Positions 1-8,783 of a stretch of 64,000 nucleotides of DNA are shown one piece after another (position 1 is the stretch's first letter; each line of letters starts with the position of its first letter). The notes under the pieces are model-generated. The model was not told the origin of the DNA. It did no database searches and saw only the letters and a program-made list of their open reading frames with translations. The DNA lies in NCBI GenBank assembly GCA_016125275.1, contig WGMB01000006.1:124001-188000 (forward strand), in the 5' to 3' direction. This DNA comes from Acidobacteriota bacterium (GTDB lineage Bacteria > Acidobacteriota > Terriglobia > Bryobacterales > UBA6623). The position numbers and the translations under genes are program-made.

Positions 1-189
1 CGCCTTGATGACCTCGATTTTGCGGTCCCCGGTCCATTCCAGCACGACTGCGGCGGGGCCGCCCCGGGCCGGCGACGGGACCGCGCGGGATTCCGCGAGC
101 CGCCGGCTGATGGCTTGGTGCTCCTCGACCGAGATCTCGCCCCGCGAGAGGCGGAGGTCGGCGATGTGCTGGGGGTTCTGGGGCTCCAT
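1..189 (-). CDS. SHOCT-like / L7/L12 C-terminal-like protein, 5' part only
   Basis: The first 63 codons of a minus-strand gene that leaves the window on the left. The ATG at 189-187 lies 17 bases after the trpD stop, so it is probably co-transcribed with trpD. Residues 8-30 look like a SHOCT helical hairpin (IADLRLSRGEISVEEHQAI). The last visible residues, GDRKIEVIKA, match the beginning of the ribosomal L7/L12 C-terminal fold, where KIxVIKxVR is typical. This suggests a small L7/L12-C-domain protein that is not a ribosomal subunit. Its function is unknown, and the decisive C-terminal half is outside the window. Confidence 0.6.
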   Translation of the reverse strand, partial: MEPQNPQHIADLRLSRGEISVEEHQAISRRLAESRAVPSPARGGPAAVVLEWTGDRKIEVIKA

Positions 190-206
190 GGCGTCGGCGA
201 TGGCGG

Positions 207-1244
207 TCAGTCGGCGCGGTAGGACTGCGTGAGGGCCACGAAGCTTTCGAGCTTGGCCATAGCCGCCCCGCGGTCGATCGATTGCCGGGCCAGCGCCATG
301 CCCTCGAGCAGATCCGCGGCGGCTCCGGAGGCCACCAGCGCCAGCGAGGCGTTGGCGCAGACGATGTCGCGCGCGGGCCCGTTGGAGCCCTCCAGGACCG
401 CCCGCACGATGCTGGCGTTTTGGACGCGGTCTCCGCCCAGGAGCTGCCCGGGGAGGGCGCGGGGCAGGTCGAAATCGTCCGGGGTGATCTGGCGCGAGAA
501 AGCCGCGCCGTCGCGCACTTCGGCGAGCTGCGTGGAGGTCGTGGTCGTGACCTCGTCGAGGCCATCGTCGCCGTGGACCACAAAGGCGCGCCGGACGCCG
601 AGCCGGACCAGCGCTTGGGAGACCAGCGGCAGCAACCGCTCGTCGGCGACGCCCAGCACCTGAGCCCCCGCCCCGGCGGGGTTGGTGAGCGGGCCCAAGA
701 TGTTGAAAACCGTACGGATCTTGAGGGCCTTGCGCACCGGTTGCACCGACCGCATCGCCGGGTGGATCAGCGGGGCGAACAGGAAGCCGAAGCCGACCTC
801 GTCGATTGCCTCGGCGGCCTGCGCGGGCGTGAGCTGTACGTTTGCGCCGAGCTCTTCGAGTACGTCGGCCGAACCGCAGCGGCTGGTGATCGAGCGGTTG
901 CCGTGTTTGGCCACCGGCACGCCCGCGCCGGCGACCACGAAAGCGCTGGCGGTGGAGATATTAAAGGACTTGACCGCGCCGCCGCCGGTGCCGCAGGTGT
1001 CTACCAACTGCTCCGGCCGCACGCTGACGGGCGCCACCGGGGCGGCGTGCGAGCGCATCGAGCGGGCGAAACCGACCACCTCGTCGACCGTCTCGCCCTT
1101 CATGCTCAAGGCCGTGAGCAGGCCGCCGATCAGCGCCGGTTCGGCTTCGCCTTCGAGGATTTCGTCGAGCGCTTCGGACGCCTCGGCCTCGGTCAGATCC
1201 TGTCTTGCGGCGGCTTTCTTCAGCGCGCCTTCGACTGCCGTCAT
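207..1244 (-). CDS. trpD: anthranilate phosphoribosyltransferase
   Basis: Cytosolic enzyme of tryptophan synthesis that transfers the phosphoribosyl group of PRPP to anthranilate. The 345-residue product has the usual family length. The N-terminal helical domain carries the family's GLLTALSMKGET segment. The PRPP loop CGTGGGAVKSFNIST and the KHGNR motif follow, with the GGAP-like substrate segment later. The frame is open further upstream, but the ATG at 1244 gives the normal N-terminus (MTAVEGALKKAA). Upstream on this strand are two -10-like hexamers, TACAAT at 1311-1306 and TATAAG near 1276. No other trp gene is in the window. The gene is divergent from sucC. Confidence 0.95.
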   Translation of the reverse strand: MTAVEGALKKAAARQDLTEAEASEALDEILEGEAEPALIGGLLTALSMKGETVDEVVGFARSMRSHAAPVAPVSVRPEQLVDTCGTGGGAVKSFNISTASAFVVAGAGVPVAKHGNRSITSRCGSADVLEELGANVQLTPAQAAEAIDEVGFGFLFAPLIHPAMRSVQPVRKALKIRTVFNILGPLTNPAGAGAQVLGVADERLLPLVSQALVRLGVRRAFVVHGDDGLDEVTTTTSTQLAEVRDGAAFSRQITPDDFDLPRALPGQLLGGDRVQNASIVRAVLEGSNGPARDIVCANASLALVASGAAADLLEGMALARQSIDRGAAMAKLESFVALTQSYRAD

Positions 1245-1249
1245 GGAAA

Positions 1250-1279
1250 TTGCGTTCCCTCGAAACGATGCCTTATAGT
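1250..1279 (+). promoter_or_regulatory. candidate promoter of sucC-sucD-ndk
   Basis: TTGCGT at 1250-1255 and TATAGT at 1274-1279 are separated by 18 bases, close to a sigma70-type -35/-10 pair. The predicted start of transcription is near 1286, giving a leader of about 44 bases before the sucC ATG. It faces the trpD promoter region, so the two transcripts would overlap at their 5' ends. Confidence 0.45.
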
Positions 1280-1329
1280 GGGTCTTCCGACTACGATCCG
1301 CCTCGATTGTAGCGTCACCGACCGATCCC

Positions 1330-2490
1330 ATGAAAATCCACGAGTATCAGGCCAAGGAGATCCTGCGCCGCTACAAGGCGCCGACGCCGCGGGGCGAGGT
1401 CGCCTACACGCCCGACGAGGCGAAGGAGATCGCCGAGAAGCTCGGCGGACGCGTCGTCGTCAAGGCGCAAATCCACGCCGGCGGGCGCGGCAAGGGCGGC
1501 GGCGTGAAGCTTGCCGACGGCCCCGAGCAGGCCAAGGAGATCGCCTCCAAGATCCTGGGCATGACGCTGGTGACGCACCAGACCGGGCCGGAAGGTCGGC
1601 TGGTCAAGCGCGTGCTCGTCGAGGAGACGCTGCCCATCGCTCGCGAGATCTACCTGGGCGTGACGCTCGATCGCGCCATCGGCAAGGCCGTGTTCATGGC
1701 GTCCACGGCTGGCGGCATGGAGATCGAAGAGGTCGCCGCCAAGGACCCGGACCTGATCCTGAAGGAAGTCATCGAGCCGGGCATCGGCCTGGCCGGCTAC
1801 CAGGCGCGTCGGCTGGCGTTCAAGCTCGGCATCGAAGGCGCCGCCTTCAACCCGGCCGTGCAGGCCATCCAGGCGCTCGCCCAGGTCTATGAAGAGACCG
1901 ACGCGAACCTGATCGAAATCAACCCGTTCGTGGTGACCGACGACGGCCGCGTGGTGGCGCTCGACGCCAAGCTCGACGTCGACGACAACGCCCTCTACCG
2001 GCACGCCGACATCGTGAAGATGCGCGACCTGGACGAAGAGGAGCCGCTCGAGACCGACGCCATCGACCACGGCTTGAACTACATCAAGCTCGACGGCAAC
2101 GTCGGCTGCATGGTCAACGGCGCAGGCCTCGCCATGGCGACCATGGACATCATCCAGTACGCCGGCGGCATGCCCGCGAACTTTCTCGACGTGGGCGGCG
2201 GCGCCAACGCCGATCAGATCAAGAACGGCTTCCGGATCATCCTCTCGGACCCGAACGTCAAAGCCATTCTCATCAACATCTTTGGCGGCATCCTCCGCGT
2301 CGACGTGCTGGCCGAGGGCGTGATCGCGGCGGCCAAAGAGCTCGACATTCCGGTGCCGATCGTACTGCGACTGGAAGGCACCAAGGTCGAGGAAGGCCGC
2401 AAGCTGCTCCAGGAGTCGGGCATGAACTTTACCGTCGCTCCGAACATGAAGGAAGCCGCCGAGCAGGTCGTCGCGCTGGCGAAGGGTTAA
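1330..2490 (+). CDS. sucC: succinyl-CoA synthetase (ADP-forming) beta subunit
   Basis: Beta subunit of the TCA-cycle ligase that makes succinate and ATP (or GTP) from succinyl-CoA. It is 386 residues, the standard length. The N-terminal ATP-grasp domain opens with MKIHEYQAKEILRRY and holds the glycine-rich segment HAGGRGKGGGVK near residue 50. The C-terminal phosphohistidine-docking region contains GCMVNGAGLAMATMD and NIFGGILRVD. The stop is 3 bases before the sucD ATG, so the two subunits are translated from one message. No clear Shine-Dalgarno sequence is visible before the start. Confidence 0.97.
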   Translation: MKIHEYQAKEILRRYKAPTPRGEVAYTPDEAKEIAEKLGGRVVVKAQIHAGGRGKGGGVKLADGPEQAKEIASKILGMTLVTHQTGPEGRLVKRVLVEETLPIAREIYLGVTLDRAIGKAVFMASTAGGMEIEEVAAKDPDLILKEVIEPGIGLAGYQARRLAFKLGIEGAAFNPAVQAIQALAQVYEETDANLIEINPFVVTDDGRVVALDAKLDVDDNALYRHADIVKMRDLDEEEPLETDAIDHGLNYIKLDGNVGCMVNGAGLAMATMDIIQYAGGMPANFLDVGGGANADQIKNGFRIILSDPNVKAILINIFGGILRVDVLAEGVIAAAKELDIPVPIVLRLEGTKVEEGRKLLQESGMNFTVAPNMKEAAEQVVALAKG

Positions 2491-2493
2491 GCA

Positions 2494-3360
2494 ATGAGCG
2501 TTCTCGTCGACGAAAACACTCGCATTCTCGTGCAGGGCTTCGGCCGCGCGGGACAGTTCCATGCCGAGCAGTGCATGGCCTACGGCTCGAAGGTCGTGGG
2601 CGGCGTCACGCCCGGCAAGGGCGGGCAGCAGATTCTGGGCGTGCCGGTCTTCAACACGGTCGCCGACGCGGTGAAGGAGACCGGAGCGAACGCCTCCTTG
2701 ATCTTCGTGCCGCCTCCGGGCGCGGCCGACGCCATTCTGGAAGCGATCGACTCCGAGATTCCGTTGGCGATCTGCATCACCGAAGGCATTCCGGCGCGCG
2801 ACATGATCGCCGTCGGCCAGATGGTGAAGCGGTCGAAGACGCGCTTGGTGGGACCGAACTGCCCCGGCGTGATCTCCCCCGGCAAGTGCAAGATGGGCAT
2901 CATGCCCGGTCACATCCACAAGCCCGGAACGGTCGGCGTGGTCTCCCGCTCGGGAACCTTGACGTATGAAGTCGTCGGCCAGCTCACCGGCATGGGGATC
3001 GGCCAGTCGACGTGCATCGGCATCGGCGGCGACCCGATCATCGGCACGACCTTCGTGGACGCCCTGGACCTGTTCCTGAACGATCCCGGCACCGAGGCGA
3101 TCATGATGATCGGCGAAATCGGCGGCACGGCGGAAGAGGCTGCGGCGGAGTTCGTGAAGAACCACCCGATCAAGAAGCCGTTGGCGGCCTTCATCGCGGG
3201 AGCGACGGCGCCTCCGGGGCGTCGCATGGGTCACGCCGGCGCGATCATTTCCGGCGGCAAGGGCACCGCGGCGGACAAGAAGGCCGCCCTCGAAGCCGCG
3301 GGCATCAAGGTGGCTCCTTCGCCGGCCGAGATGGCCTCGACTCTCGCCAGCCTCATGTAG
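2494..3360 (+). CDS. sucD: succinyl-CoA synthetase alpha subunit
   Basis: Alpha subunit of succinyl-CoA synthetase; it binds CoA and carries the phosphohistidine intermediate. It is 288 residues, as expected. The CoA-binding Rossmann domain is N-terminal ([16 protein letters not shown]). The SRSGTLTYE loop follows, and the catalytic His lies in [17 protein letters not shown], about residue 247, matching the family position. It sits immediately after sucC and 28 bases before ndk. The three genes form an energy-metabolism operon. Confidence 0.97.
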   Translation: MSVLVDENTRILVQGFGRAGQFHAEQCMAYGSKVVGGVTPGKGGQQILGVPVFNTVADAVKETGANASLIFVPPPGAADAILEAIDSEIPLAICITEGIPARDMIAVGQMVKRSKTRLVGPNCPGVISPGKCKMGIMPGHIHKPGTVGVVSRSGTLTYEVVGQLTGMGIGQSTCIGIGGDPIIGTTFVDALDLFLNDPGTEAIMMIGEIGGTAEEAAAEFVKNHPIKKPLAAFIAGATAPPGRRMGHAGAIISGGKGTAADKKAALEAAGIKVAPSPAEMASTLASLM

Positions 3361-3388
3361 GGCCGGCGACGCGCAGATACACACAACC

Positions 3389-3805
<417 letters not shown>

Positions 3806-3814
3806 GGCCCCTTC

Positions 3815-5002
3815 TCAGGGAAAATCCGTTCGCACCAGCGAGCGGTCGATTTCCGCGACGCTGGCGACGCCGCACTGGGCCATCGCCAGCGTTAGCTCCG
3901 TTTGCAGGATCTCCAGCACCCGCTGCACGCCCGCCGCGCCGAAGGCTCCCAGCCCCCACAGCGCCGCGCGGCCCAGCAGTACGCCGTCAGCCCCCAGCGC
4001 CAGCGCTTTGAGCACGTCGCTGCCGCGCCGGAAGCCGCCGTCTACCAGCACCGGGATCTTGCCGTCGACCTCGTCGACGATCTCTTCGAGCGTTTCGATG
4101 GTCGCCGCCACGTGGGGCATGTAGCGCGCGCCGTGGTTGGACACCACCACGGCGTCGGCCCCGCTGTCCACGGCCAGCCGAGCGTCCTCGGCGGTCAGCA
4201 GACCCTTGACGACGATCGGCAGCGGCGTCCAGGAGCGCAACGTCTCCAGAAAATCCCAGGTCAGATCCGGCGTCTCCGGGTTCAGCCCATAGGGGTTGGA
4301 CGGACGGCCCCCGCGGGCTCGGCTGCGCCTGCGGGCGGCCACTTGGGCTTGCGCGCCCTGCGCGGTGCGCTCGCCGAGGTTCGCGCCGTGGCGCAGGCGT
4401 TCGCGCAGCGAGGTGTACTGCGCGTCGACGGTCCAAACGATGGCCTTGCAGCCCACCTCGCCGGCCTGGTCGATGCGCTCCCGGGCGGCCGTCGGGTTGA
4501 GATGCACGTAGAGCTGCGACCATAGCGGGCCGGTGGCCGCGGCGGCGATGTCGGCCAGGGGAAAGGTCGCCACGTGGCTGACGCACATGGTCGTGCGCGC
4601 GGCCGAGGCGCCCCGATGCATCTCCACGTCGCCTTCGGAGTGAACGCCTTGCTGACCGCCCGTTGGCGCCACGAGCAGGGGCGACGCCATCGGTTGGCCC
4701 AGGATCGTGGTGGTCAGGTCCACCTTTGTGACCGCGGCCAGAGGCCTCGGTTGGAGCGTGATCCAGTCAAAGGCTTTGCGGTTGCGGCGCAGCGCCACCT
4801 CGTCCTCCACGCCGCCGGCGACGTAGTCGTAGTTGAGCTGCGTCATCTTGGCGTGCGCGATCGGCTCGAACTCGAGTGCGCTCGCCAGCTCGTCGAGCCC
4901 GGGCGTCCGCTGGTGGTCGGCGCGCGAGGCGTACTGAGCGTCCAAGAGCGGAGAGCCCGCCAGAAAGCCGGCGAGCCGGTGGAGAGCTTGGCGACGGGTC
5001 AT
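3815..5002 (-). CDS. FMN-dependent alpha-hydroxy-acid oxidizing protein
   Basis: Member of the FMN-dependent glycolate oxidase / L-lactate dehydrogenase family, a TIM barrel that oxidises 2-hydroxy acids. Family features are NYDYVAGG near the N-terminus, LLVAPTGGQQGVHSEGD, TVDAQYTSLRERLRHG and the FMN/active-site segment VVVSNHGARY with its His, followed by PVLVDGGFRRGSDVLKALALGADGV written here in part. The normal SNHGGRQLD is altered to SNHGARYMP, so the substrate may be atypical. The protein begins MTRRQALHRLAGFLAG, a possible Tat signal, suggesting export. The ATG at 5002 is preferred over one at 5014 because the -10-like TACAAT at 5018-5013 overlaps the latter. Confidence 0.88.
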   Translation of the reverse strand: MTRRQALHRLAGFLAGSPLLDAQYASRADHQRTPGLDELASALEFEPIAHAKMTQLNYDYVAGGVEDEVALRRNRKAFDWITLQPRPLAAVTKVDLTTTILGQPMASPLLVAPTGGQQGVHSEGDVEMHRGASAARTTMCVSHVATFPLADIAAAATGPLWSQLYVHLNPTAARERIDQAGEVGCKAIVWTVDAQYTSLRERLRHGANLGERTAQGAQAQVAARRRSRARGGRPSNPYGLNPETPDLTWDFLETLRSWTPLPIVVKGLLTAEDARLAVDSGADAVVVSNHGARYMPHVAATIETLEEIVDEVDGKIPVLVDGGFRRGSDVLKALALGADGVLLGRAALWGLGAFGAAGVQRVLEILQTELTLAMAQCGVASVAEIDRSLVRTDFP

Positions 5003-5012
5003 GGCCGCCGGC

Positions 5013-5018
5013 ATTGTA
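5013..5018 (-). promoter_or_regulatory. -10 element of the hydroxy-acid oxidase gene
   Basis: TACAAT read on the minus strand, ending 10 bases before the ATG at 5002. The predicted leader is about 4 nucleotides, too short for a ribosome binding site. No convincing -35 is visible. Confidence 0.5.
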
Positions 5019-5027
5019 CTACGAGGA

Positions 5028-5612
5028 CTAGTCGGCCCCGCGGGTCTCGTGGCAGAAGCTGCAGCCCAGCGGCGCCTCGGTCTCTCGGTGGCACTGCATG
5101 CAACCGGCCATGGAGATGTTGAACTCCTTGGCCACGGCGTCCATGGAAGCTACGTCGCCATGGCAGGCCGCGCAGGTCACCTTGGCGCGCTCGAGGTGTT
5201 TGCGATGGCTGAAGTAGACGAAGTCGGCGATCACGTACACCGGCGTCCAGTCGATCTCCTTGCCGGCACGGTGCGCCGCCGTCAACGCTTGAATGGCGGG
5301 CGAGTCGGTCTTCACCTGCACGTGGCAGCCCATGCAAACTTCCGTCCCGGCGATCTCGGCAAAGACGCCCGGGTCGGGCATGGGGTGGCAAACGGCGCAC
5401 TCGAGGCCCTGTGCGGCATGCTTCTTGTGGCTGAACGGCAGCGGCTGCTCGGGGGCGGGGCGGATGATCGAAAGATTCGGGAGTTGTTGCGCCGAGGCCT
5501 CCCCGGCAAAGCCGATCCACGCAACCGCGAACATCGCCGGAAGCCACACAATCACGTGGAAAACGCGCCCGCACAGGGGCCGGAGTCGGGAAGCGGGCGT
5601 CCGAAGCGGCAT
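5028..5612 (-). CDS. secreted five-haem c-type cytochrome
   Basis: A 194-residue exported electron carrier. A hydrophobic stretch at residues 17-36 ending ASAQQ is a signal peptide or anchor. Five CxxCH sites follow: CAVCH, CMGCH, CAACH, CMQCH and CSFCH. The FSHKKH and FSHRKH motifs supply extra His ligands, as in cytochrome c7/c3-type proteins. The exact redox partner is unknown. The ATG at 5612 is chosen because TACAAT at 5630-5625 would start transcription only about 6 bases upstream. An alternative ATG at 5645 overlaps the stop of the glycosyltransferase gene (TGATG) and would allow coupled translation of an 11-residue longer form. Confidence 0.85.
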   Translation of the reverse strand: MPLRTPASRLRPLCGRVFHVIVWLPAMFAVAWIGFAGEASAQQLPNLSIIRPAPEQPLPFSHKKHAAQGLECAVCHPMPDPGVFAEIAGTEVCMGCHVQVKTDSPAIQALTAAHRAGKEIDWTPVYVIADFVYFSHRKHLERAKVTCAACHGDVASMDAVAKEFNISMAGCMQCHRETEAPLGCSFCHETRGAD

Positions 5613-5624
5613 GGATCGCTCGCG

Positions 5625-5630
5625 ATTGTA
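5625..5630 (-). promoter_or_regulatory. -10 element of the five-haem cytochrome gene
   Basis: TACAAT followed by CGCG on the minus strand, 12 bases before the ATG at 5612. The same TACAATCGCG string recurs before the cupin gene at 17767. Confidence 0.5.
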
Positions 5631-5644
5631 CAACGACGAACGCA

Positions 5645-6847
5645 TCACAAGGCCCTGCGGGCGACCTCGCGGTAGACCTCCAGGACCTGCTCGGCCGAGC
5701 GGTCCCAACTGAACTTGCGAACCTGCTCGAAGCCGCGCTTGCGGAGATCGCTGCGGTACTCGTCGTCGAGCAGGATCTTCCGCAGGCCTCGGGCGATGTC
5801 GAAGACGTTGGTGGGGTTGACGAGCTCGGCGGCGTCGCCCACCGACTCCGGCAGCGACGATACCGAGGAGGTCACCACCGGCGTGCCGTGCGCCATGGCC
5901 TCCAGCGGAGGCATGCCGAAGCCCTCGTACAACGACGGAAACAGGAAGGCCGTTGCCTCGTTGTAGAAGCAGCGCAGCGTCTCCAGCGGCACGAAACCCA
6001 GAAAGCGCACCGAGTCCTGCAGCCGGCTGCGCATCACCGCACGGCGGACTTCCGGGTAGCGCGCCAGATCGTCGCCGATCACGATCAGCTTGAGATGGTG
6101 GTACTTCCAATGGTTCTCGAGCTGGGCCTTCACCACCGCGAAGGCTTCGATCAAGCGCGGCACGTTCTTCTGCGGTTGAATGCGACCGGCGTAGAGCACG
6201 AAGGGGTCGGAGATGGAGTAGCGCTCCAGGGTCAGCTTGCGGACCTCGGGGGGTACGGGCTGGGCGACCTGCTCGTCGACGGCGTCGTAGATCGTGGTGA
6301 ACTTGCTGTCAGGTAACCCCAACCGCTTGACGGCGTCGCGCCGGGTGGCTTGCGACACGGTGATGATGCGGGAGGCGCGATCCAGACCCCGGCGCAGGAC
6401 GCCGCGTTGGAGCCGTTCGAGGACCTGCGAGCGGCGGTCCTTCGGGAAATAGAGATTGTTGAGGTCGTGCAGCGTCACCACGTATGGCGCCGGCGTCGAC
6501 AGAGGGGCCCAGCGGTGGGGGATGTGGAAGACGTCCAATCCAAGGCCGCGCAGCACGAACCAGAAGTCCAGGTGGCTGCGCAGGGAATCGAAGCGACGCC
6601 CATACTGGACCAGCCGGAAGTTCGGACCCAGATCGCCCAGGAACTCCCGGTTTCTCGGACCGCCGAGCAGCACGTAGCTATGCTCGGGGCCCACGCGCGC
6701 CAGCGAACGGACCAGATTCTTGGTGTAGATCCCTACGCCGAACTCGCCGGCTCGGCGAATGTCGATCCCGATCAGCAGGGGACGTGAAAGTGCAGGGCCG
6801 TCGCCGAGTGACGACGCGGGGCCCGCGGTTGTTTGGAAGGCTTCCAA
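5645..6847 (-). CDS. GT4-family glycosyltransferase
   Basis: A 400-residue GT-B fold retaining glycosyltransferase. The N-terminal domain shows the glycine-rich acceptor loop in [15 protein letters not shown]. The central linker reads [12 protein letters not shown]. The nucleotide-sugar site is [20 protein letters not shown], with the two Glu of the E-x7-E motif. Acceptor and product are not deducible; it is probably cytoplasmic and builds an envelope or exopolysaccharide glycan. A TAGAAT -10 at 6907-6902 lies 54 bases upstream. Its stop overlaps an alternative start of the cytochrome gene. No other glycan synthesis genes adjoin it. Confidence 0.92.
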   Translation of the reverse strand: MEAFQTTAGPASSLGDGPALSRPLLIGIDIRRAGEFGVGIYTKNLVRSLARVGPEHSYVLLGGPRNREFLGDLGPNFRLVQYGRRFDSLRSHLDFWFVLRGLGLDVFHIPHRWAPLSTPAPYVVTLHDLNNLYFPKDRRSQVLERLQRGVLRRGLDRASRIITVSQATRRDAVKRLGLPDSKFTTIYDAVDEQVAQPVPPEVRKLTLERYSISDPFVLYAGRIQPQKNVPRLIEAFAVVKAQLENHWKYHHLKLIVIGDDLARYPEVRRAVMRSRLQDSVRFLGFVPLETLRCFYNEATAFLFPSLYEGFGMPPLEAMAHGTPVVTSSVSSLPESVGDAAELVNPTNVFDIARGLRKILLDDEYRSDLRKRGFEQVRKFSWDRSAEQVLEVYREVARRAL

Positions 6848-6901
6848 GCGAAAGGCAAACGACCGGGCGAAACGTCCTCCCAGCCCCTCAAACTCGCTGT
6901 G

Positions 6902-6919
6902 ATTCTAACATGATAAGAT
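6902..6919. promoter_or_regulatory. back-to-back divergent -10 elements (GT4 gene / proS)
   Basis: TAGAAT on the minus strand (6907-6902) and TAAGAT preceded by TGA on the plus strand (6914-6919) are six bases apart. They predict transcription starts at about 6895 and 6926, pointing outwards to the glycosyltransferase and proS. Confidence 0.45.
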
Positions 6920-6976
6920 CGAAATTCCGTGTGGCCGGGCGTTTGCCGCCCGGCCGCTGCTGCTTCGACCACCCCC

Positions 6977-8692
6977 ATGCGCTGGAGTCAACTCTTCATC
7001 CCGACGCTGCGCGACGCGCCGGCCGACGCCGAAGTCGTCAGTCACAAGCTGCTGTTGCGGGCGGGCTACGTGCGCCAGCTCGCAGCGGGCTTCTACTGCT
7101 ATCTGTATCTAGCCAAGCGCTCGATCAACAAGATCGAGGCGATCATCCGCGAGGAGATGAACGCGATCGGCGCCCAGGAGATCTTTCTGCCGGAGGTGCA
7201 TCCGGCCGAGATCTGGCAGGAATCGGGGCGCTGGGACGCCATCGGCGACGACATGTTTCGCTTCAAGGACCGCTTCGGGCGCGACCTGTGCCTCGGCATG
7301 ACCGAGGAAGAGGTCGTCACCTGGCTGGCCCGCGGCGAGATGCGCTCCTACAAGCAGTTGCCGCAGATCTGGTATCAGATCCAGGCGAAGTTTCGCGATG
7401 AGCCGCGCCCGAAGTCGGGCCTGATGCGCGTCCGGCGGTTCACGATGAAGGACTCCTACTCCTTCGACATCGACGCCGCCGGGTTGGACGTCAGCTACAA
7501 CAAGCACTACGACGCCTACTGCCGTATCTTCTCGCGCTGCGGCCTGGAGTATCTGGCGATCGAGGCGCATTCGGGCGCGATGGGCGGTAGCGAGTCCCAC
7601 GAGTTCGTCGTGCCGTCGGACGCCGGCGAAGACCGGGTAGTCGAGTGCGCCGCCTCCGGCTACGCCGCCAACCTCGAAAAGGCTGTCGCCCAGGCGCCCG
7701 CGCCGACCGAGCCGGACCCGGAGGGAGACGCTGCGCCGGCGGAGCTCGCCACGCCGAACCAGAAGACGATCGCCGAAGTGGCCGCGTTCGACGGGCTGCC
7801 GGAGACGCACCACATCAAGACGCTGGTGCTGGTGGCCGACGGTCAGCCGGTGATGGCCCTGCTGCGCGGGGATCGCCAGCTCAACGAGACCAAGCTCGCC
7901 AGCCTGCTCGGCGCCAACGAGATCCGTCCGGCGCATCCGGAAGAGTTGCGCCAGTGGCTCGGCGCCGACGCCGGCTCGCTCGGGCCGGTCGGCGCGCCGA
8001 AGTCGATGCGCATCGTGGCCGACACCGCGCTCGAGGGCCGCAAGAACCTCGTCGCCGGAGCGAACAAGACCGGGTTCCACCTGCGGAACGTGACTCCGGG
8101 CCGCGACTTTGCCGCCGAATTCGTGGACATTCGAGAGGTCGAGGAGGGCGACCTCGACATCGAGTCCGGCCAGCCGGTTCGGCTGCGCAAGTGCATCGAG
8201 GTCGGGCACATCTTCAAGCTGGGCTACAAGTACTCCCAGTCGATGGATTTGCGCGTCTCCGGCGATGAAGGCAAAGAGGTTACGCCCATCATGGGCTCCT
8301 ACGGCATCGGCGTCGAGCGCATCCTCACGGCGGCCATCGAGCAGAATCACGACGAGGCCGGCATGGCCATGCCGGCGGCGATCGCTCCGTTCGAAGTGGT
8401 CGTGACGCCCATCAATTGGAAGACCGACGAGCAGCGCGAGGCCGCCGAGACGCTCTACGCCAGTCTGCTGGAGGCCGGCGTGGACGCCCTGCTCGACGAC
8501 CGCGCCGAGCGGGCCGGCGTCAAGTTCAATGACGCCGATCTGGCCGGCATCCCCTTCCGCGTCGTGGTAGGCAAGAAGGTGACCGAAGGTCTGGTGGAAC
8601 TCGCCGTGCGTTCGACACGTCAATCGAGCGATGTTAAGATCGAGGAGGTTGTAGGACTTCTTCGAGAAAAGCTCGCCGCCGCCAAGGCCTGA
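6977..8692 (+). CDS. proS: prolyl-tRNA synthetase
   Basis: Class II enzyme that charges tRNA-Pro. The 571-residue size and the insertion between motifs 2 and 3 mark the bacterial type with an editing INS domain (about residues 220-390). Motif 1 lies around PAEIWQESGRWD, motif 2 is FRDEPRPKSGLMRVRRFTMKD and motif 3 is MGSYGIGVERILTAAIEQNHD. The C-terminal anticodon-binding domain ends in LLREKLAAAKA. The frame is open 16 codons upstream, but the ATG at 6977 gives the standard N-terminus MRWSQLFIPTLRD. It is transcribed divergently from the glycosyltransferase. Confidence 0.96.
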   Translation: MRWSQLFIPTLRDAPADAEVVSHKLLLRAGYVRQLAAGFYCYLYLAKRSINKIEAIIREEMNAIGAQEIFLPEVHPAEIWQESGRWDAIGDDMFRFKDRFGRDLCLGMTEEEVVTWLARGEMRSYKQLPQIWYQIQAKFRDEPRPKSGLMRVRRFTMKDSYSFDIDAAGLDVSYNKHYDAYCRIFSRCGLEYLAIEAHSGAMGGSESHEFVVPSDAGEDRVVECAASGYAANLEKAVAQAPAPTEPDPEGDAAPAELATPNQKTIAEVAAFDGLPETHHIKTLVLVADGQPVMALLRGDRQLNETKLASLLGANEIRPAHPEELRQWLGADAGSLGPVGAPKSMRIVADTALEGRKNLVAGANKTGFHLRNVTPGRDFAAEFVDIREVEEGDLDIESGQPVRLRKCIEVGHIFKLGYKYSQSMDLRVSGDEGKEVTPIMGSYGIGVERILTAAIEQNHDEAGMAMPAAIAPFEVVVTPINWKTDEQREAAETLYASLLEAGVDALLDDRAERAGVKFNDADLAGIPFRVVVGKKVTEGLVELAVRSTRQSSDVKIEEVVGLLREKLAAAKA

Positions 8693-8783
8693 CCTTGTCA
8701 GGCTCGACCGCGCCGGGCCTTGATCCCTATCCTTCGATCCCCGCCCAACGTCGAAGGAATTCGAGCGGTTCGAGTTGCAAGAA

